From: Marinobacterium ramblicola
GTDB taxonomy: Bacteria; Pseudomonadota; Gammaproteobacteria; Pseudomonadales; Balneatricaceae
DNA: 64,000 bases
Assembly: GCF_019084545.1 (NCBI RefSeq)
Contig: NZ_JAHREP010000001.1
Span: forward strand, 254,236-318,235
Reading direction: 5' to 3'
Shown here piece by piece: positions 1-14,997 of the stretch. The notes below the pieces were generated by a model. That model saw nothing but the letters and a program-made list of their open reading frames with translations. It ran no database searches and was not told where the DNA came from. Numbering within the stretch: the first letter of the stretch is position 1; the number at the start of each line of letters is the position of its first letter. The position numbers were made by a program, and so were the translations under genes.

Positions 1-114
1 TTCCCGGAGTGGTTGGAGCGGTTGACCACCCTCTAGCCCTAACCGGGCAGAGCCTGACTTGTCTCCCGGTACACCGGGGTACTGCAGATAATTCAACGAT
101 ATATGAGGTAATCC

Positions 115-1281
115 ATGCGTTCGCTGTTCCTCAGAATGCGGCTGATCCATTGGCTGGGGGCTATCGCCCTGCTGGTCAACATACTGTTCTTTACCGAGTC
201 GCTGGTATCGGAGCTGATTCAGTGGGCCGTGGTGCTGTCCCTGATCGTCCACGATATCGACGAAAAGTACTGGGGCGTCGACGCGCTGAAAAAAGTGGCG
301 GGCTACATGAGCGCGTTCGAGAAAAAGGACCTCTCCGCCACCTGTGATATCAACAGCGCCTACAACAGCGAGATCCACCATGTGCTGTCGGTGATCAACC
401 GCTTCCGCGAGAAGGTGCGCGGCGCACTGCTGGACATCAAACAGCAGGCGCAGGTATCGGACGAGATCTCGCAACTGCTGAGCCGCAAGACATCCGCCAT
501 CGCCGAGCGCATCCGGGAACAGGACCGGCGGGTCAGCGTCATCGACGAGCGAATCGAAGTGTTGGACAACACTTCCCAGGCGCTGCAGGAGAAGGCGGAA
601 GCGACCCGCGTCCAGGTTCAACTGACCCAGCAGGGGCTGCGCCGCTCCAACGACAGCCTGGACACCATGTCCCGAGACCTGAACGACTACATCGCGAACA
701 ACGACACCCTGCAGACACGCTTCAACGAACTGTCGGAGAAGACCGAAGCGATCGAAGAGGTGGTGTCGGCGATCGACCAACTGGCCGAGCAGACCAACCT
801 GCTGGCGCTCAACGCCGCCATCGAAGCCGCCCGTGCAGGCAACTACGGCCGTGGTTTCGCCGTGGTCGCCGACGAAGTGCGCAAGCTCGCACGATCGACC
901 AAGCAGAGCCTGGACGACATCGACCGCATTATCGCCGGCATCACCCACTCGGTACGCGAAGCGGGGGAGCAGATGGCACGCCAATCCGGCGCGATCGAAT
1001 CGCTGGTCAGCCTCACCACCACCAGCCGCGATGAACTGCTAAGCGCCTGCGACAACATGGAAGATATCCTGACCCTGATCAGCAACGATAGCAGCGACGC
1101 CACCGTGGACATCGGCTACATCCACCGTGCGGTCAGCGACCTGAAACAGGAGGTCGGTTCCCTGCTGACCCTGTCCCACTCCAACGCCAACGACTGCAGC
1201 GAACTGCAGCGTCAGGGCGAACGCCTCAACGGCGTCACGGTACAGATCGTCGATCAACTCGGCACCTTCAAAACAAACTGA
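115..1281 (+). CDS. Methyl-accepting chemotaxis protein lacking a periplasmic sensor domain
   Basis: This 388-residue chemoreceptor would signal through CheW and CheA. Two hydrophobic segments (about residues 10-27 and 31-46) are separated by only a few residues, so there is no room for a periplasmic ligand domain. A long coiled coil follows. The highly conserved signalling tip lies at about residues 215-260 and contains [15 protein letters not shown] and [13 protein letters not shown]. The start is supported by GAGG seven bases upstream. No chemotaxis genes are adjacent. It probably senses membrane or cytoplasmic state, or pairs with other receptors; that part is inference. Confidence 0.93.
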   Translation: MRSLFLRMRLIHWLGAIALLVNILFFTESLVSELIQWAVVLSLIVHDIDEKYWGVDALKKVAGYMSAFEKKDLSATCDINSAYNSEIHHVLSVINRFREKVRGALLDIKQQAQVSDEISQLLSRKTSAIAERIREQDRRVSVIDERIEVLDNTSQALQEKAEATRVQVQLTQQGLRRSNDSLDTMSRDLNDYIANNDTLQTRFNELSEKTEAIEEVVSAIDQLAEQTNLLALNAAIEAARAGNYGRGFAVVADEVRKLARSTKQSLDDIDRIIAGITHSVREAGEQMARQSGAIESLVSLTTTSRDELLSACDNMEDILTLISNDSSDATVDIGYIHRAVSDLKQEVGSLLTLSHSNANDCSELQRQGERLNGVTVQIVDQLGTFKTN

Positions 1282-1305
1282 CTCAATAACCCTACATACG
1301 GTGTT

Positions 1306-1329
1306 GTGCCCGCCGCCAAAGCCGGGCAC
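1306..1329. terminator. Hairpin between convergent genes, possible terminator
   Basis: A perfect 7-bp inverted repeat (GTGCCCG/CGGGCAC) with a 10-base loop lies 24 bases after the chemoreceptor stop, between convergent genes. There is no clear T-run on either side, so terminator function is only suggested by position. Confidence 0.35.
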
Positions 1330-1435
1330 ACTCCAGGAAAGAGACTTGACTAGCCAGTTATCGATTTGCAGGCAGTGAGTGTCAGATCGAGTCTGAATTA
1401 GTACGAATTAAGAATTCGTTGATTCTGGAAACAAC

Positions 1436-3109
1436 TCAGCGCGAAACAACCTCGCTACCTTCACGCACAAAAGAGCATCCCGTTTTACGTACTCGGTTAT
1501 TAAAGATTGCGTCATCAATGCCTATATAGACGTTTGGATAGATCGCGCCCTTAACGGTTACGACGGCACTGCTTTCCGCCTGTTTACGCGCGTTCAACCG
1601 CGCCAGGATCGCCTTGATCCGCTCGGCTTTCTGCTCGTAAGAGTGCAGGGTTGCCTTGATCTTACGGCTCATATCACTGTTGATTGATGCTTTTTGCGCC
1701 GGGTTTTCAGATGCCTTGAGTACTTTTTCCAGTTTTTCACAGTTCTCCAGGCAGTTCTTGTGTTCGGTCCGAAGTTGTTCCTCCAGCTTGCGTTTGCAAT
1801 TGATTCTGCCGGCTCTAACTACTGTCGGGACATTTGCATCGCTGCCCAGAGCGTTGACGGCAACTTCTTTTCTGGCAGTAGTCTTGCCGCCGATGATACA
1901 GCCCTTACTGCCGGGTTGAGTCAGGTTGATACTGCCTTTTGCGGACAGACGACTTTGCAGCACAAATTCACGAATGATGATATCGCCGGCAGCATGGAGA
2001 TGAGCCAGGTTGGCATATTTGGCTCTGATATCGCCGCCCGCGAGGACACGCGCCTTGAGAATCAGCTCTTTGTTCTGATCGCGCCCCAGATCCTCTCCCG
2101 CTACACCGCCGACAATGGTCAGATTCCGACCGGCAATGACGGTCGCTTTTTCAACCATGCCACGAATAAAGACATCACCAGTCGCGTGCAGTGAAAAGCC
2201 GCTGCTGACATCGCCTTTCACTTCAACAGAGCCGTCAAAATCGATGTTGCCGCTTTCAATGTTGATCGCATCGAGTCTTAATGTTGGATCTACAGAGACA
2301 CCCTTATCGATCAGTATTGGGTGTCCTTTCACGGCTGCAATTAGTTGATCGGGGTTATCCGGGTCGATAATCGCGCCGTCTATATCAGGATTAAACTCCA
2401 GCACGCGTCCCGGCTCGGTCGGGAGCTCCGCGCCCATCACGTTCAGCCCGGGTACACCAGCGGTAGGTGGCGTTCGCCGCATCAGGATTTCCCCCTGTTC
2501 AACGACGATAAAATCCTGCACCTGATGAAAATCGACTTGAGCCTCTTCGGAGTAGTCTTCAATCAGGTTTTTACACCCTTCAACGAGCCCTTCGAACCGA
2601 CTGTCGACTCCAGGCTCCGGTTCAACGCCACGGGCGACGCAAAGACGCTCTGCCTGACCGGCTTCGATGACCTGATCCAGTGCCGATTGGTCGATACAGC
2701 TCTCTTGAATTGCGCGCTCCTGCAGCTCTTCAAGCAACCATTCACGGGTGATTTTCTTGCCGCCATAAGCGGGGATTGCGGTGAGATAAACCGCCATCTT
2801 GTCGGGCTGCACCGCCCATTCCAGCTCGGCGTCGCGCTGGTGAGCAATGGTTGCGCTGCCCTCCTTACCCTGAATGGCTAGAGTAATCAGCTCCTGCATG
2901 TCGGAGTCCGACGTATAAAACTCTCCGTAGCCCTGTTCTTTCAACAGTGACTGGAGTGTGGGTAGGTCGAGTTTTTGAGCAGTCGGCGAGGGGGGCAGCG
3001 TTGCCAGTACAGACTGGGTGTCTGGATCGAAAGTGAGCCTGACTGCCGAAACCGTGGATTGGTTTGCAGCAGCGGCATCTGTAGGAAGATCTGCCGCAGA
3101 AGTAGACAT
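1436..3109 (-). CDS. FapA / DUF342 family protein
   Basis: The 557-residue protein has a disordered Ala/Thr/Ser-rich N-terminus, then the DUF342 (flagellar assembly protein A family) core. Its middle, about residues 265-365, is a repetitive beta-helix-like stretch rich in G-D-V/I repeats (GDVSSGF, ATGDVFIRG, VIAGRNLTIVGG). A predicted coiled coil of charged residues follows at about 430-510. Family members are linked to flagellar or polar-localisation functions, but the biochemical role is not established. No flagellar genes are nearby. The upstream 150 bases are AT-rich and probably hold its own promoter; the SD before the ATG is weak. Confidence 0.85.
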   Translation of the reverse strand: MSTSAADLPTDAAAANQSTVSAVRLTFDPDTQSVLATLPPSPTAQKLDLPTLQSLLKEQGYGEFYTSDSDMQELITLAIQGKEGSATIAHQRDAELEWAVQPDKMAVYLTAIPAYGGKKITREWLLEELQERAIQESCIDQSALDQVIEAGQAERLCVARGVEPEPGVDSRFEGLVEGCKNLIEDYSEEAQVDFHQVQDFIVVEQGEILMRRTPPTAGVPGLNVMGAELPTEPGRVLEFNPDIDGAIIDPDNPDQLIAAVKGHPILIDKGVSVDPTLRLDAINIESGNIDFDGSVEVKGDVSSGFSLHATGDVFIRGMVEKATVIAGRNLTIVGGVAGEDLGRDQNKELILKARVLAGGDIRAKYANLAHLHAAGDIIIREFVLQSRLSAKGSINLTQPGSKGCIIGGKTTARKEVAVNALGSDANVPTVVRAGRINCKRKLEEQLRTEHKNCLENCEKLEKVLKASENPAQKASINSDMSRKIKATLHSYEQKAERIKAILARLNARKQAESSAVVTVKGAIYPNVYIGIDDAIFNNRVRKTGCSFVREGSEVVSR

Positions 3110-3265
3110 ATAGGTCTTTATAATTTTATTAGTGGCAAAAATATGTTGATCAAAAAATAATCAAAAATTCCTTTGTCTCTTTTATCATACAAAAGTCTAA
3201 TGGGCAAACCGATGCTGTGGGAGGCGGCTATAAAGTCGGGACTTGACGCCTCAACACTCTCCACC

Positions 3266-6076
3266 TCAACGCTCGAGATCCGGCTCATGGCAGTGGCGAA
3301 GGATATGGGCGCGGGCGGCATCGCGTAGCGTTAATGCGCGGGTCCAGCGCTCGCCCTCCTTGTCGGGATAGAGGGGTATGCCAATCACCACGCAAATCTC
3401 ACCCCGGTAACCGTACCAGCGCTGGCCGCGCAGGATCGAGCGGGTGCCGCTGATGGCGACCGGTATGACCGGTATGCCTGCATCGACGGCGCTGACAAAG
3501 GCACCCATCTTGAACGGCATCAGTCCGGGGCTCTCCTGCAGGGTGCCTTCGGGAAAGAACAGCAGGCGGTGCCCCTTTTGTGCCAGGTTGGTGGCTTCGC
3601 GGGCGCCGTTCAGGCTCTGTTGTGGATCCTGGCGGTTGATGTAGCGCACCGCCAGCCGGTCCAGCAGGGTGCGCGGTAGCGGCTGGGTGCGCAGTTCTGC
3701 CTTGGCGACGAAGTGCACGGGGTGGGGCAGTGTCGCGATCAGCACGAAGGCATCCAGGTAGCTGGCGTGGTTGACGACCAGCACGCAGGGGGCGTCTGCC
3801 GAAATGTTCTCCAGGCCTCTGATGTGGAGCGGGGTGCGGGTCAGCCAGGCCCAGCATCGCGAGATCCGGTGCAGGGCGTACCAGCGCCGCTTCAGGTTGG
3901 GCAGCAGCAGTACGGCGATGAATGCCGCCGTGGTCAGTGTCAGCCCGGTCAGCAACGCATAACCCGCGAACAGGTGGCGGCCGAGGCTGCGGCGCAGGCG
4001 CTGCAGTTGCGGTGTGGTGGCTTTCAGCAGCATCCGGAGCAGCTGAAGGCCGGGCGTGCGGATGCGGTAGTCGCCGCGGATGTAGCGTTCGCGGCAGTCA
4101 GAGCGGCGCAGCTTTCCGCTGGAGGTCTTGAGCAGAATCCCAGGCGGAGTCAGTACCACCTCGTCGGGTGGTTCGCCGATCAGGCGGCTGACGGCGTTGG
4201 CCGCTTGGTGTCTGAGACGTTCGCGCTCGCCTTCGTCGTCGGCGCGTGTCTCGGCCATGACGATCAGCCGCTCGCTACCGCTGGCCTGGTCGCTCACGCC
4301 GAAGGCGGCGACGCGTCCGCGGCGTAGGCCGTCGATGGTGCCTACAGCCGACTCCAGCTCTTCGGGATAGAGGTTGCGGCCGCTACGGATGATCAGATCC
4401 TTGCTGCGCCCGGTAATATAGAGGCCCTCTTCGGCCAGGTAGCCCAGGTCGCCGCTGTCGAGCCAATCGCCGTCGAACAGGCGGGCGGTTGCCGAACTGT
4501 TGCGGTAATAGCCGCTGCACGCCGACGGACCCTGGAACTGCAGTCGGCCCTGAAATCGTGACGGCAGTTCACGGCCGCCTTCGTCGCAGATGCGGATCCG
4601 ATGCGCCGGTAGTGGCTGACCGCAACAGACGAATTCGACGACCTCGGTGTCGGTATCCGATGCGGGCAGGGCGTGGCCGTCACGCATCAGGGGCGCGCGC
4701 TGCACACGATCGATGTGGGGTTTGCTGTCGGGCGCGGGAAAGGCCAGAGCCAGGCTGCACTCGGCCAAGCCGTAGACGGGATACATCGCCTTGGCGTCGA
4801 AGCCGCATTTGGCGAAGCGTCGGCAGAATCTGCGCAGGGTATGGGCATTGACCGCTTCGGCGCCGTTCATGGCGAGGCGCCAGTGGCTCAGGTCGAGTTC
4901 GTCCAGCAGGCTGTCGGGCACCTTGTTGAGGCAGAGTTCGTAGGCGAAGTTCGGTGCCGCCGAGAGGGTGCCGCCATGGCGGCTCAGCGCCTGCAGCCAG
5001 CGCGCCGGGCGGCCGAGGAAGGACTCGGGCGGCAGGCTTATCAGCAGTGCGGCATGGTAGAGACTGCCAAGCCAGGCGCCGATCAGGCCCATGTCGTGAT
5101 AGAGCGGCAGCCAACTGACGCACACGTCGCGGCTGGAGGCGTCGATCGCCTTGCCGGCGGTACGGATGTTGGCCAGCAGATTGGCGTGGCTCAGGATCAC
5201 CCCCTTGGGGCTACCGGTACTGCCGGATGTGTATTGCAGCAGGGCGATATCGTCGCGTTTCGGCATGACCGGCTTTTCGATCGGCTCTTGAGCGGGAGCC
5301 GCGTGCGCTGGCGACTGTGGGGCCATCACGTCCGCAAGGCTTGGCACCTGCGCCTTGAGTAGTCGGGAGAGTGCATTCGCTTCGGGCGGTGCGATCAACA
5401 GCCGGGCCTGACAGTTGTCGAGAATCGATGCCTGGCGGTTGAGGTGGTCCTCAAGCTGGCTGGGGCGCATCGGCGGGTAGATCGGGACAGGTATGGCACC
5501 GCTCATCAGAATGCCGAAGAAGCTGACGAAGTAGTCGCGCCCGGTCGGCAGCATCAGCGCCACGCTCTGGTCAGGCGCGAGGCCGTGCTGTAGCAGCCTT
5601 GCGGCGACGGAGCGGGCCTCCTGCCAGAGTTGGCCATAGGTCAGTTCCGGGCCGTTGCCCTGGTCATTGTAGAAATGGATATGGGGCCGGTCGGGATGAC
5701 GCTCGACATGCCAGGCCAGTACCTCGACCAGGCTGAGGGCCTGGCTCGGCACGCCTTCGGTGGCCTCCAGTGGTGTCGCAGGGGCGGGGACCTGCGTTGG
5801 CGCGGTCGGGGAGGCCCGCTCCAGCAGACGCAGCAGATCGCGGGGTGTTTCGGCCTCGGCAAAGGTTCGCTCCGGCAGAGCGACCTGGAAGCAACTCTCG
5901 ATGCGGGAGAGCAGCTCCGCACGGCTCAGGCTGTCGAACCCGAGATCGCCGTCGAGGGTGCTGTCCAACGTTATCGGATCGGCCGGTCGGTGGGAGCGTA
6001 GCTCCGCCCCCAGCTCTTCGATCAACTGCAGCAGTACCGCCTTTTGTTCCGGCACGTTGGTGCGCTCCGTCAGCAT
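3266..6076 (-). CDS. ACP - fatty acyl-AMP ligase - 1-acylglycerol-phosphate acyltransferase fusion
   Basis: Three enzymes lie in one 936-residue chain. An N-terminal acyl carrier domain has the phosphopantetheine site GFDSLS (Ser near residue 49). An adenylating ligase spans roughly 110-680, with YTSGSTGSPKG, PLYHDMGLIG, YGLAEC and a terminal SSGKLRR lysine; PNFAYELC and DGLRRGRVAAFG resemble fatty acyl-AMP ligases more than CoA ligases. A hydrophobic linker leads to a PlsC domain with the HX4D motif NHASYLD (about 770) and FFPEGT (about 845). The order suggests that a fatty acid is adenylated, loaded on the built-in carrier and passed to a lysophospholipid or similar acceptor at the membrane. 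GTG at 6079 is an alternative start just before the chosen ATG. Confidence 0.9.
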   Translation of the reverse strand: MLTERTNVPEQKAVLLQLIEELGAELRSHRPADPITLDSTLDGDLGFDSLSRAELLSRIESCFQVALPERTFAEAETPRDLLRLLERASPTAPTQVPAPATPLEATEGVPSQALSLVEVLAWHVERHPDRPHIHFYNDQGNGPELTYGQLWQEARSVAARLLQHGLAPDQSVALMLPTGRDYFVSFFGILMSGAIPVPIYPPMRPSQLEDHLNRQASILDNCQARLLIAPPEANALSRLLKAQVPSLADVMAPQSPAHAAPAQEPIEKPVMPKRDDIALLQYTSGSTGSPKGVILSHANLLANIRTAGKAIDASSRDVCVSWLPLYHDMGLIGAWLGSLYHAALLISLPPESFLGRPARWLQALSRHGGTLSAAPNFAYELCLNKVPDSLLDELDLSHWRLAMNGAEAVNAHTLRRFCRRFAKCGFDAKAMYPVYGLAECSLALAFPAPDSKPHIDRVQRAPLMRDGHALPASDTDTEVVEFVCCGQPLPAHRIRICDEGGRELPSRFQGRLQFQGPSACSGYYRNSSATARLFDGDWLDSGDLGYLAEEGLYITGRSKDLIIRSGRNLYPEELESAVGTIDGLRRGRVAAFGVSDQASGSERLIVMAETRADDEGERERLRHQAANAVSRLIGEPPDEVVLTPPGILLKTSSGKLRRSDCRERYIRGDYRIRTPGLQLLRMLLKATTPQLQRLRRSLGRHLFAGYALLTGLTLTTAAFIAVLLLPNLKRRWYALHRISRCWAWLTRTPLHIRGLENISADAPCVLVVNHASYLDAFVLIATLPHPVHFVAKAELRTQPLPRTLLDRLAVRYINRQDPQQSLNGAREATNLAQKGHRLLFFPEGTLQESPGLMPFKMGAFVSAVDAGIPVIPVAISGTRSILRGQRWYGYRGEICVVIGIPLYPDKEGERWTRALTLRDAARAHILRHCHEPDLER

Positions 6077-6215
6077 CACCGACCCCGGTGTTTTCTCACG
6101 TTATCTCTAGCATAGGCGATAGGGCGGCACGTCGGGTGCGAAGCGGAGCGTGTCGGCTATCCTTCAAAGCGTGCCACTGCTGTTTAGGCAGCAATAAACA
6201 GGGGAGTTCAACACC

Positions 6216-6563
6216 ATGAAACACAAGGGAAGCTGCCATTGCGGCAGAATTGCCTTCGAGATCGAAGGCGAGATCGAGAGCGCAATGTCATGCAACTGTT
6301 CGATCTGCTCGCGCAAGGGGTCACTACTGTGGTTCGCCCCTCGGGAGAAGCTGAAGCTGCTTACTCCGGAGGATGATATGAGTACTTACATGTTCAACAA
6401 ACATGTGATCAAGCATCGCTTCTGCCCGGTTTGCGGTATCCACCCCTTCGGCGAGGGTGTGGATCACGAGGGCAATGCGATGGCGGCGATCAACATCCGC
6501 TGTATCGAAGGGATCGATCTGTCGGATATTCCTGTACAGGAGTTTGACGGTCGGTCGTTGTGA
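6216..6563 (+). CDS. GFA / CENP-V family zinc-binding protein
   Basis: A 115-residue single-domain protein of the glutathione-dependent formaldehyde-activating (GFA) fold. The zinc cysteines are visible: CHC (7 and 9), CNCSIC (26, 28, 31) and CPVC (70, 73). Most family members have no demonstrated formaldehyde activity, so substrate and role are unknown. The start follows GGGGAG about nine bases upstream. It is monocistronic, facing the Crp/Fnr regulator on its right. Confidence 0.9.
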   Translation: MKHKGSCHCGRIAFEIEGEIESAMSCNCSICSRKGSLLWFAPREKLKLLTPEDDMSTYMFNKHVIKHRFCPVCGIHPFGEGVDHEGNAMAAINIRCIEGIDLSDIPVQEFDGRSL

Positions 6564-6624
6564 TGCTGCTCGATACGTGAAAGGTGCGTCATGCGGTTTA
6601 TGACGCCAGAGCCAGAGGAGCCAT

Positions 6625-7329
6625 CTAAGGCAGCAGCCGGTCATACTCCTGCTTGACCACGGCGTAGCATTCGCAGGTGCGAGCCTCCAGGCCCTGCCGG
6701 TCAAGCACTCTGATGTGCCCTCGGTGATACTGGATCAGGCCGTCCTCCTGCAACTGGTGGGCAACGGTGGTTACGCCTTCCCGCCGCACGCCGAGCATAT
6801 TGGCCATCAGCTCCTGGGTCATGAACAGCTCGTCCGAGGGTAGTCGATCGTGGCTTAACAGCAGCCAGCGGCAGAGCTGCTGATCCAGCGAATGATGCCG
6901 ATTGCAGACCGCGGTTTGTGACATCTGGGTCAGCAGTGCCTGGGTGTAACGCAAAAGCAGACGTTGCAGCGTGGTGTTGGCCTGAAACTCAGCTTTCAGG
7001 ATCTGCTCGGGGAGACGGTAGGCGGTGCCCTCGCTCTGCACGACGGCGCGATTGGGCATGGTGTCGCCACCCATGAACAGCGCTATGCCGAGCACGCCCT
7101 CGTTGCCGACGACCGATACTTCGGCCGAGTCGCCGTTAAGTGTTACATAGAGCAGGGAGATGATGGAGTCGGTCGGGAAGTAGGCGTGGTGTAGTTCGCT
7201 GCCCGACTCGTGCAAGGTGGCGCCGAGTGACAGTTCTATCTCTTCCAGATGGGGCGCAAGACGACCGTATTCAGGAGCCGGCAAGGCTGCTAACAGGCGG
7301 TTTTGCTGCGGATTTGAAACTGTTTCCAT
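6625..7329 (-). CDS. Crp/Fnr family transcriptional regulator
   Basis: A 234-residue regulator with an N-terminal cyclic-nucleotide-binding-like beta-barrel (about 20-125) and a C-terminal helix-turn-helix (about 170-215; MTQELMANMLGVRREGVT). It lacks the N-terminal cysteine cluster of FNR, so it is not an oxygen-sensing iron-sulfur member. The barrel segment EVSVVGNEGVLGIALFMGG matches the branch often found next to stress genes. GGAGC lies about seven bases before the ATG. Ligand and targets cannot be read from the sequence; the SYLF gene upstream on the same strand is a possible neighbour target. Confidence 0.9.
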   Translation of the reverse strand: METVSNPQQNRLLAALPAPEYGRLAPHLEEIELSLGATLHESGSELHHAYFPTDSIISLLYVTLNGDSAEVSVVGNEGVLGIALFMGGDTMPNRAVVQSEGTAYRLPEQILKAEFQANTTLQRLLLRYTQALLTQMSQTAVCNRHHSLDQQLCRWLLLSHDRLPSDELFMTQELMANMLGVRREGVTTVAHQLQEDGLIQYHRGHIRVLDRQGLEARTCECYAVVKQEYDRLLP

Positions 7330-7472
7330 AATCGTGCTCCAACGCTGTCTCCATACAAGGCCGCCGCCCGGTCAATGCTGTGGCAGGCTGGTTTTTAAAA
7401 GCAGTATAGGAAAGCAGGCGTGAAAACACTTACGGGAGCTGGTATCCGCACAGGCAAGTGCGTAAAGGGGAG

Positions 7473-7494
7473 GGCGGCGCTTATGAGCGCCGCC
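7473..7494. terminator. GC-rich hairpin downstream of the SYLF gene
   Basis: A perfect 8-bp stem (GGCGGCGC/GCGCCGCC) with a 6-base loop lies about 70 bases after the SYLF stop codon on the minus strand and before the Crp/Fnr start at 7329. There is no strong T-run, so this is either a weak terminator or an mRNA-stabilising hairpin. Confidence 0.45.
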
Positions 7495-7562
7495 AAGGAG
7501 TGCATAGCTCAAAGTGACGATGAGGCGGTACAGGCGCTAACTGCGCCTGCACCCGAACCGGT

Positions 7563-8123
7563 TTAGCGTTTGATCAGGGAGATCTTGGTACCCTCGATCG
7601 TGATGCCGGCCATCAAGCCCTGTTGGTCGAATATGAACGCGTAGGCGTCCTCCTTCAGGGTCGTAGTCGAAAGGTTTCTGGCGATGCCTTCGTCCACCAG
7701 AACGACTGTAGGGCCTACGCCGAGCTCCCAGCCTTTCGATTTGTCGAGATAACTTACAGCGTCGTCGCTCATCAGGAATATGGCATAGCCATAGGACTGA
7801 GCACCGATCTGAAGTCCCCAGGAACCGCTGACCGAATTGTAATAATCGACCACGGTGGAACCCCTCATCAGAGCGCCTTCGCCGTAGGAACCGCCAAAGA
7901 CCAGACCTGCCTTGATCATGTTGGGGAACACCAGAATGGCCTTCGCGTTATGTGAGAGGGTCTCGGCTACCGGTTGGACTCGATAGAGTATCTGCAGTGC
8001 CTGGCGGCAGTCCTCATTCAGATCCTCGGCCGTTGCCGCCTGTGCCGAACTGATCATGCCGATCGGCATTATGGAAACCATTACCAGCACGAACGCGAGT
8101 AAAAAACGTTGAATTATCAGCAT
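7563..8123 (-). CDS. SYLF (YSC84-like) lipid-binding domain protein, exported
   Basis: A 186-residue protein with a signal peptide (about 1-29, ending AQAA) followed by a complete SYLF domain: AKAILVFPNMIKAGLVFGGS, GSWGLQIGAQ and a C-terminal strand GITIEGTKISLI. In eukaryotes the domain binds phosphoinositides; bacterial members are small periplasmic proteins of unknown role, often stress-induced. The start is secure, with GGGAGG eight bases upstream. It is transcribed alone, upstream of the Crp/Fnr gene. Confidence 0.88.
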   Translation of the reverse strand: MLIIQRFLLAFVLVMVSIMPIGMISSAQAATAEDLNEDCRQALQILYRVQPVAETLSHNAKAILVFPNMIKAGLVFGGSYGEGALMRGSTVVDYYNSVSGSWGLQIGAQSYGYAIFLMSDDAVSYLDKSKGWELGVGPTVVLVDEGIARNLSTTTLKEDAYAFIFDQQGLMAGITIEGTKISLIKR

Positions 8124-8512
8124 TTCTTATCCTCCCGAATTGGGAGCAGTAACGGCAACGAGATAATGGATTAATAAGGGGTGCACTTCTCGCGAAGGCA
8201 ACAGGTTATCGTTGCCATTGACTGCATCCAGTTTATCGTTACGCCTGCGTCACTCCAGGGTCTTGAAAGGACCAAGGTGCTCGACGCAACGGATGCTGAT
8301 ATCAGGGTGGGCCTTTTAGTCATCCTCCGTCTGTGCGGTAGCGAACATAGCCGCAGGGATCTGGTATAGCGCAGGAACGAAGTCAGCTGCTTCAGGGCAT
8401 CCACGCGTCCGCGGCATACCGTAGATCCTGTACAGAAAAAAGCCGGTGGAGATCGTGCAATTCCACCGGCTTCTTTTAGCGTTGGCGCGGTCGCTCGCGC
8501 TGAGCTTATTGC
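8124..8512. other. Intergenic region between the SYLF gene and metH
   Basis: The 389 bases hold the promoter side of the SYLF gene and, at the far end, the metH terminator. No other gene-like reading frame or RNA gene is convincing here. Confidence 0.5.
8436..8477 (-). terminator. Strong intrinsic terminator of metH
   Basis: An 11-bp perfect stem (AAGCCGGTGGA/TCCACCGGCTT, 8440-8450 and 8462-8472) is followed on the minus strand by a T-run (8440-8436). A second T-run (CTTTT) on the plus side means it could act in both directions. It lies 40 bases beyond the metH stop. Confidence 0.88.
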
Positions 8513-12235
<3,723 letters not shown>

Positions 12236-12539
12236 GTGTCGCTTTCCATCCGATTCTGTAAAAAGAGCATCAAAAGGGGGCTATTGTACTGCAATTGGGT
12301 TCGGCTAGCCCTGAGGGTGGCTCATCTTTCTTTGAATCCGGCTCATCTGTATCAGGTAGAGCTTCAGGTTATCTTTATTGAATAAAGACTGAAGTTGCCG
12401 CCAAAACTTGAACCAATCCGTCAGGATCGGCGATTTTCTGGAAATTTATACCGCATCCGCCTAACATACCGCCGGTTTGATTAAACCAAAGCGCGTGACA
12501 GCGCGAGCGTGCCATTACAACAGATCAGGGGGTAATAAG
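12236..12539. promoter_or_regulatory. Divergent metH / panD promoter region with a nested palindrome
   Basis: The 304 bases between divergent metH and panD contain a 17-bp perfect odd palindrome at 12372-12388 (TCTTTATT-G-AATAAAGA). A second inverted repeat encloses it (CTTCAG 12362-12367, CTGAAG 12389-12394). It does not match the MetJ or MetR consensus I know. An operator or a cruciform/hairpin element are both possible. Confidence 0.5.
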
Positions 12540-12974
12540 ATGTTGCAGACCTTCCTCAAGGCCAAGTTGCACCGTGTCACCGTCACTCATGCCGAACTCC
12601 ATTACGAAGGCTCCTGTGCCATCGATGGCGACCTGTTAGACGCTTCCGGCATCCGCGAATATGAGATGGTGCACATCTACAACATCAACAACGGTGAGCG
12701 TTTTACCACCTATGCCATCCGCGCCGAAAAGGGCAGCGGTGTCATCTCCGTCAACGGTGCCGCCGCGCACAAGGCGAGCAAGGGCGACCTGCTGATCATC
12801 GGTGCCTACGTGCAGCTGACCGAGAAGGAGGTTGATACTTTCCAACCGACGCTGTGCTATTTCGAGTACGCGCAGAACGACTGTGGTGTCGGGATCAACG
12901 ATGACGAGTTGCGTGCCCGCAACAAGATGACCGGCATGAAATCCGCGATTCCGGTGCAGACGGCGGATATGTAA
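12540..12974 (+). CDS. panD: Aspartate 1-decarboxylase precursor
   Basis: PanD makes beta-alanine from aspartate for pantothenate and CoA. The proenzyme self-cleaves between Gly24 and Ser25 (YEGSC), leaving a pyruvoyl group. [20 protein letters not shown] and [10 protein letters not shown] are close to E. coli PanD. At 144 residues it is longer than the E. coli protein (126) because of extra residues near the C-terminus (about 112-134, including [12 protein letters not shown]). The ATG at 12540 is preceded by AGGGGG and is preferred over the TTG at 12477. Confidence 0.95.
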   Translation: MLQTFLKAKLHRVTVTHAELHYEGSCAIDGDLLDASGIREYEMVHIYNINNGERFTTYAIRAEKGSGVISVNGAAAHKASKGDLLIIGAYVQLTEKEVDTFQPTLCYFEYAQNDCGVGINDDELRARNKMTGMKSAIPVQTADM

Positions 12975-13160
12975 GGATCGTTACGCTGCCACTGGTTCCG
13001 GAAGCGTGCTCGGAAACATCCGTCTACCCCGACATAAAGGGGCAAGTGCGTCTTGGCCAACCATGCGTTGGGTGCCACCCGCCTGTCGCTTTGACACCAC
13101 CTCATGCCCGTCTATGCTGATAACCATTGATAAAATGCGGTTAAAGCAGGGTCGGCGGCG

Positions 13161-14966
<1,806 letters not shown>

Positions 14967-14997
14967 ATCCGTTTCTGCGAAATTGGAGAGCCGAGTC

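Noticed and set aside
1..36. Possible 3' end of an upstream gene (open to TAG at 34-36)
   Set aside because: Only 11 codons, too little to support a call, although the frame is open from the window edge.
12236..12539. SAH or cobalamin riboswitch upstream of metH
   Set aside because: No conserved core could be found, and the striking element is a DNA palindrome rather than a riboswitch fold.
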